A stretch of 64,000 nucleotides of DNA from CAVXNB01 sp963763085 (GTDB lineage: Bacteria > Actinomycetota > Acidimicrobiia > Acidimicrobiales > Bog-793), in the NCBI GenBank assembly GCA_963763085.1, contig CAVXNB010000001.1, forward strand, positions 558,001 through 622,000. The letters run 5' to 3'. The notes under the pieces were generated by a model. The model made no database searches, was not told the origin of the DNA, and saw only the letters and a list, made by a program, of their open reading frames with translations. Shown one piece after another: positions 63,907 to 64,000 of the stretch. Position numbers and translations under genes: made by a program. The first letter of the stretch is position 1; every line of letters begins with the position of its first letter.

Positions 63907-64000
63907 CGCTCGATGTCCCGGTGGTGAACCACCGGCTCGTAGCCCTGCTGGCGGATGCGTTCGGCGATCTCCTCCGCCAGAACGACCGATCGATGGTGCC
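63903..64000 (-). CDS. rapZ: RapZ-family nucleotide-binding protein, C-terminal end
   Basis: Only the last 31 residues are inside the window: HHRSVVLAEEIAERIRQQGY and EPVVHHRDIER. They match the C-terminus of RapZ/YvcJ proteins (GxHRSV...HRD). Its stop overlaps the yvcK start (ATGA), the usual rapZ-yvcK coupling. The rest of the gene lies beyond the right edge. Confidence 0.85.
   Translation of the reverse strand, partial: HHRSVVLAEEIAERIRQQGYEPVVHHRDIER

Noticed and set aside
62353..63927. Long + strand frame opposite gap and yvcK
   Set aside because: It is a shadow of two unmistakable core genes on the minus strand; its product is charged low-complexity sequence.

Overview
The window is high-GC DNA from an actinobacterium (Actinomycetota). 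A soil or sediment member of a less-studied class such as Acidimicrobiia or Thermoleophilia is plausible, but this is inferred only from gene content and order. Supporting signs are the rapZ-yvcK ... gap-pgk-tpiA-secG block, a class F sortase beside a DUF4397 protein, many GTG/TTG starts, and several promoters whose -10 box lies 6-7 nt from the start codon, which implies leaderless mRNAs.

Layout. 1-9.9 kb: envelope and enzyme genes (partial L,D-transpeptidase, zinc-ribbon protein, phosphotransferase, methyltransferase, GH26-like secreted hydrolase, GNAT, a large Ycf48/BNR-repeat protein, membrane protein). 10-13.7 kb: DUF4397 surface protein, class F sortase, LysM protein, and an EVE-like/HNH nuclease. 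13.8-16.7 kb: Fur-family repressor divergent from katG. 16.8-20.8 kb: a histidine-ammonia-lyase-like protein lacking the MIO triad, coupled to a Tat lipoprotein peptide-binding protein and facing a TetR gene, with two palindromic operators exactly 100 bp apart. 21-22.2 kb: Xre/MbcA-RES toxin-antitoxin pair, then an IS3-type orfA remnant. 23.3-27.3 kb: pstSCAB phosphate uptake operon. 27.8-35.4 kb: an operon of methyltransferase, alpha/beta-hydrolase-glycosyltransferase fusion and SnoaL-like protein, flanked by two damaged AAA/LuxR regulators. 35.5-40 kb: secreted beta-helix protein, small dimeric alpha/beta-barrel (ABM-like) genes and fragments, secreted beta-propeller-like protein.

40-57.5 kb is mobile/accessory DNA. 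It holds a tyrosine-integrase remnant; an AbrB/PIN-like TA pair bracketed by 47-bp direct repeats; a frameshifted ATPase-TPR-adenylate cyclase; and a RelE/Phd TA pair bracketed by copies of the tRNA-Leu 3' end. From 44.8 to 57.5 kb lies what looks like a tRNA-Leu-integrated island. Its left edge carries a 19-bp exact copy of the tRNA 3' end, and its right edge carries a recombinase C-terminal fragment whose stop codon lies inside the tRNA gene. The cargo is oxidative/detoxification genes (epoxide hydrolase, nitronate monooxygenase, redoxin, cupin, DUF3237, NADP-binding protein, several VOC proteins, GH15 hydrolase) mixed with many truncated or internally deleted pseudogenes.

57.4-64 kb returns to core genome: tRNA-Leu(GAG), a peptide-binding lipoprotein, secG, tpiA, pgk, gap, yvcK and the 3' end of rapZ. 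whiA, normally between yvcK and gap, is absent.

Frameshifts recur in accessory genes but not in the core genes. They could be real decay or assembly errors in G/C runs.
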